A stretch of 64,000 nt of DNA, taken from contig CAXAZF010000004.1 in assembly GCA_963973455.1 (NCBI GenBank), positions 231,367 through 295,366 on the forward strand, written 5' to 3'. The notes beneath the pieces are model-generated. The model did not search any database. It saw nothing but the letters and a program-made list of their open reading frames with translations, and was not told where the DNA came from. This stretch comes from Marixanthomonas sp002364245. Lineage in GTDB: Bacteria; Bacteroidota; Bacteroidia; Flavobacteriales; Flavobacteriaceae. Below, piece by piece: positions 62,146 to 64,000 of this stretch. A program made the position numbers and the translations under genes. Position 1 is the first letter of the stretch. Every line of letters begins with the position of its first letter.

Positions 62146-64000
62146 ATGTATAAAATAATTACTAAATTATTTGCTTCTGATAAGAGGTTTTTAATAGGTC
62201 TTTTTTTGATTCTTACATTTAGTTTCGGTTATGGACAAGAGATTAATAAGGAAAGAGTTAGCTCAAGTCCTGATAAAAGTAAAACTACAAAAGGTCCGGG
62301 AACCGGGAATAGTATTTTGGTGCCAAATGATGATGCGACCTATGGATCTACACCAAAAGAATTAGTTGAAAATATTTTATCATCTACTTGTATATCAATT
62401 GGAGATGTTAGGTTTGGATACTATAATAGGGGTAATGGTAATTTTATTTCTCAGTTTGGTGGTTCAACATTAGATCGCCAATTGGGTTATTTTAATGAAG
62501 GAAGTGCTCAAAATTTTGCAATTGAAGAAGGCTTGTTGCTTTCTACAGGCGAAATTGGAAATGCTATGGGACCAAGCGTTTCTGGAGGTTACAGTGATCA
62601 AATGAATGGTTCGGCAAGTGATCCTGATTTAGCGGATATTACTGGACGCACAATGTATGATGCGGCAGTTCTTGAAATTAATTTTACACCAGTTGGGACA
62701 AAAATTGAATTTCAATTTGTTTTTGCTTCCGACGAATATTTAGAATATTGTGGGACACAATTTGAAGATGTTTTTGGTTTCTTTTTAAGTGGTCCAGGTA
62801 TTGCTGGAGGTAAAGGATATCAACATGACGCTGTTAACTTAGCAGAATTGCCAAATGGTGACCCAATTACTATTAACACAATACATCCATACGTTGCTTC
62901 AAATGTTAATGGTAACTCAGTGCCTGCGCAAAATCAAGCCTATTATGCTAATAATAACATAAATGTATCAACTGAGTTTGATGGTGCAACTGTTGTGTTA
63001 ACAGCTGCATATACTGGCCTTACATCTGGACAAGAATACAAAATGAAAATGGCCATTGCTGATGCGTCTGATCAACAATGGGATGCGGGAGTATTTTTAA
63101 AAGCTAGAAGTTTTACTTCAAATGCATTGTCTATTACTGATCCTGCTCCAATTTGTTTTGGGGAAACAGCGGATATTACTGACCCTGCAGTAACAGCAGG
63201 AAGTACATTGCCAGGGCCCTATACATACTGGGAAGATGCGGCCGCATCAATACCGTATACTACTCCAACTACAGCGTCGGCTGGAACCTATTATATTAAA
63301 GCAGTTGATAGTGATAGTGGTTGTATAATTATTAAACCAGTTACGGTAACGAATTCTGATTTAGATTCAAGTTACACAAAAGAGGATGTCACTTGTTTTG
63401 ATGGGAGTGATGGTGAGATTGATTTAACCGTCACGGGTGGGTTGTCTCCATATACATATTCATGGACCACTACCAATGGAAGTGGGTTAAATCCATCTGC
63501 CGAGGATCAAACAGGTCTGACTGCAGGTACTTATAAGGTAACGGTAGATGATGGTATATGTACTATAGATAAAATTATTGAGATAACTCAGCCAAATCAA
63601 ATTAATGTAGAAGCAGGTAATTACGGTCCAATTTGTGACAATGCAAACGCAATAACATTAACCGGACAGCCAACTAATTCAAACGGAGCCTGGACGGGAA
63701 CCGGAGTAACAGATAATGGTGATGGTACCGCCAGTTTTGATCCAGATGGATTAACAGGGATCATTACGGTGACCTATACCTATGAAGACGGTAATAGCTG
63801 TTCAGACAGTGACACTGCTGATATTGTTATTAATAAAACATCCACAGTAGAAGCAGGTAATTACGGTCCAATCTGTGATAATGCAGATGTAATAACCTTA
63901 ACCGGACAACCGACCGATTCAAACGGAGAATGGACAGGAACCGGAGTAACAGACAATGGTGACGGTACTGCAAGCTTTGATCCAGATGGATTAACAGGGA
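62146..64000 (+). CDS. Large secreted SprB-type adhesin, partial (C-terminus beyond right edge)
   Basis: The frame is open from the ATG at 62146 to the window end (618 residues). A signal peptide ends near FSFGYGQ. Residues about 60-330 look like a choice-of-anchor L domain (GLLLSTGEIGNAMGPSVS, FVFASDEYLEYCGTQFEDVF, KMKMAIADASDQQWDAGVFL). Residues about 406-485 are a SprB repeat (VTCFDGSDGEIDLTVTGGLS, YSW, GLTAGTYKVTVDDGICT). From residue 488 comes an 80-residue unit, VEAGNYGPICDNA, which is repeated after exactly 240 bp and cut by the edge. Such proteins are T9SS cargo used for gliding and adhesion; the sorting domain would lie outside the window. Confidence 0.88.
   Translation, partial: MYKIITKLFASDKRFLIGLFLILTFSFGYGQEINKERVSSSPDKSKTTKGPGTGNSILVPNDDATYGSTPKELVENILSSTCISIGDVRFGYYNRGNGNFISQFGGSTLDRQLGYFNEGSAQNFAIEEGLLLSTGEIGNAMGPSVSGGYSDQMNGSASDPDLADITGRTMYDAAVLEINFTPVGTKIEFQFVFASDEYLEYCGTQFEDVFGFFLSGPGIAGGKGYQHDAVNLAELPNGDPITINTIHPYVASNVNGNSVPAQNQAYYANNNINVSTEFDGATVVLTAAYTGLTSGQEYKMKMAIADASDQQWDAGVFLKARSFTSNALSITDPAPICFGETADITDPAVTAGSTLPGPYTYWEDAAASIPYTTPTTASAGTYYIKAVDSDSGCIIIKPVTVTNSDLDSSYTKEDVTCFDGSDGEIDLTVTGGLSPYTYSWTTTNGSGLNPSAEDQTGLTAGTYKVTVDDGICTIDKIIEITQPNQINVEAGNYGPICDNANAITLTGQPTNSNGAWTGTGVTDNGDGTASFDPDGLTGIITVTYTYEDGNSCSDSDTADIVINKTSTVEAGNYGPICDNADVITLTGQPTDSNGEWTGTGVTDNGDGTASFDPDGLTG
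63607..64000 (+). repeat. 240-bp in-frame tandem repeat within the adhesin gene
   Basis: Copy 1 is 63607-63846 and copy 2 starts at 63847; 154 bases of copy 2 are visible. I count about 18 differences over those 154, so roughly 88% identity, and many are at third codon positions. Each copy encodes 80 residues. More copies probably follow outside the window. Confidence 0.9.

Overview
The window looks like chromosomal DNA of a member of the Flavobacteriaceae (Bacteroidota), probably marine. The evidence is AT-rich DNA, start codons almost never preceded by a Shine-Dalgarno sequence, several promoters of the Bacteroidota type (TTG, 19-21 bp, TAnnTTTG), a type IX secretion (T9SS) C-terminal sorting domain, a SprB-type adhesin, lipoproteins (one with an acidic surface-export signal), and the family-typical proteins DUF3857, DUF2851, DUF3467 and bS21. 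Both ends cut a gene: a DUF3857 protein at the left and a large repetitive adhesin at the right. I see no phage, insertion sequence, CRISPR array or defence island.

Layout. 1-2.9 kb: two tandem DUF3857/transglutaminase-fold proteins. 2.9-3.35 kb: a gene-free stretch holding two similar promoter-leader-terminator units, which I read as tandem small RNAs. 3.35-7.6 kb: kdsA, a secreted FG-GAP protein with a T9SS signal, and typA. 7.6-20.1 kb: a surface-polysaccharide locus with a GT-C-like membrane protein, a FemAB-like acyltransferase, FdtB-like and FdtA-like sugar enzymes, two tandem flippases, a hexapeptide acyltransferase, four soluble glycosyltransferases and a 2OG-Fe(II) oxygenase. 20.1-30 kb: a subtilase, FtsE, a tail-fibre-like protein, a 1006-residue TPR protein with a beta-barrel partner and a small thioredoxin, and an amidohydrolase lipoprotein. 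30-44.4 kb: a metzincin-like lipoprotein, a methyltransferase, a YkgJ protein, a NamZ-like muramidase, a LolC/E-type permease, a cystathionine beta-synthase-like enzyme, a K+ channel, an AGCS symporter, an HhH protein, an acyl-CoA dehydrogenase and others.

44.4-60 kb is the translation and transcription core: rpsU, xerC, hpf, four tRNAs (Thr-Tyr-Gly-Thr), tuf, tRNA-Trp, secE, nusG, rplK, rplA, rplJ, rplL, rpoB, rpoC and a DUF3467 gene. The tRNA-tuf part matches the order of the E. coli thrU-tyrU-glyT-thrT-tufB operon. Convergent prfC follows, then a 490-bp gene-free stretch and the adhesin.

Points that stand out: the tandem sRNA-like units at 3.0-3.25 kb; the perfect Shine-Dalgarno sequence of rpsU in a genome that otherwise avoids them, fitting the known bS21/anti-SD autoregulation; mutually exclusive RNA hairpins between rpoB and rpoC; an archaemetzincin-like surface lipoprotein whose zinc motif is split by an insertion; and 240-bp tandem repeats in the adhesin. 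I did not identify a wholly new multi-gene system. The sRNA-like tandem is the least explained element. All calls come from reading the sequence; no database search was possible.
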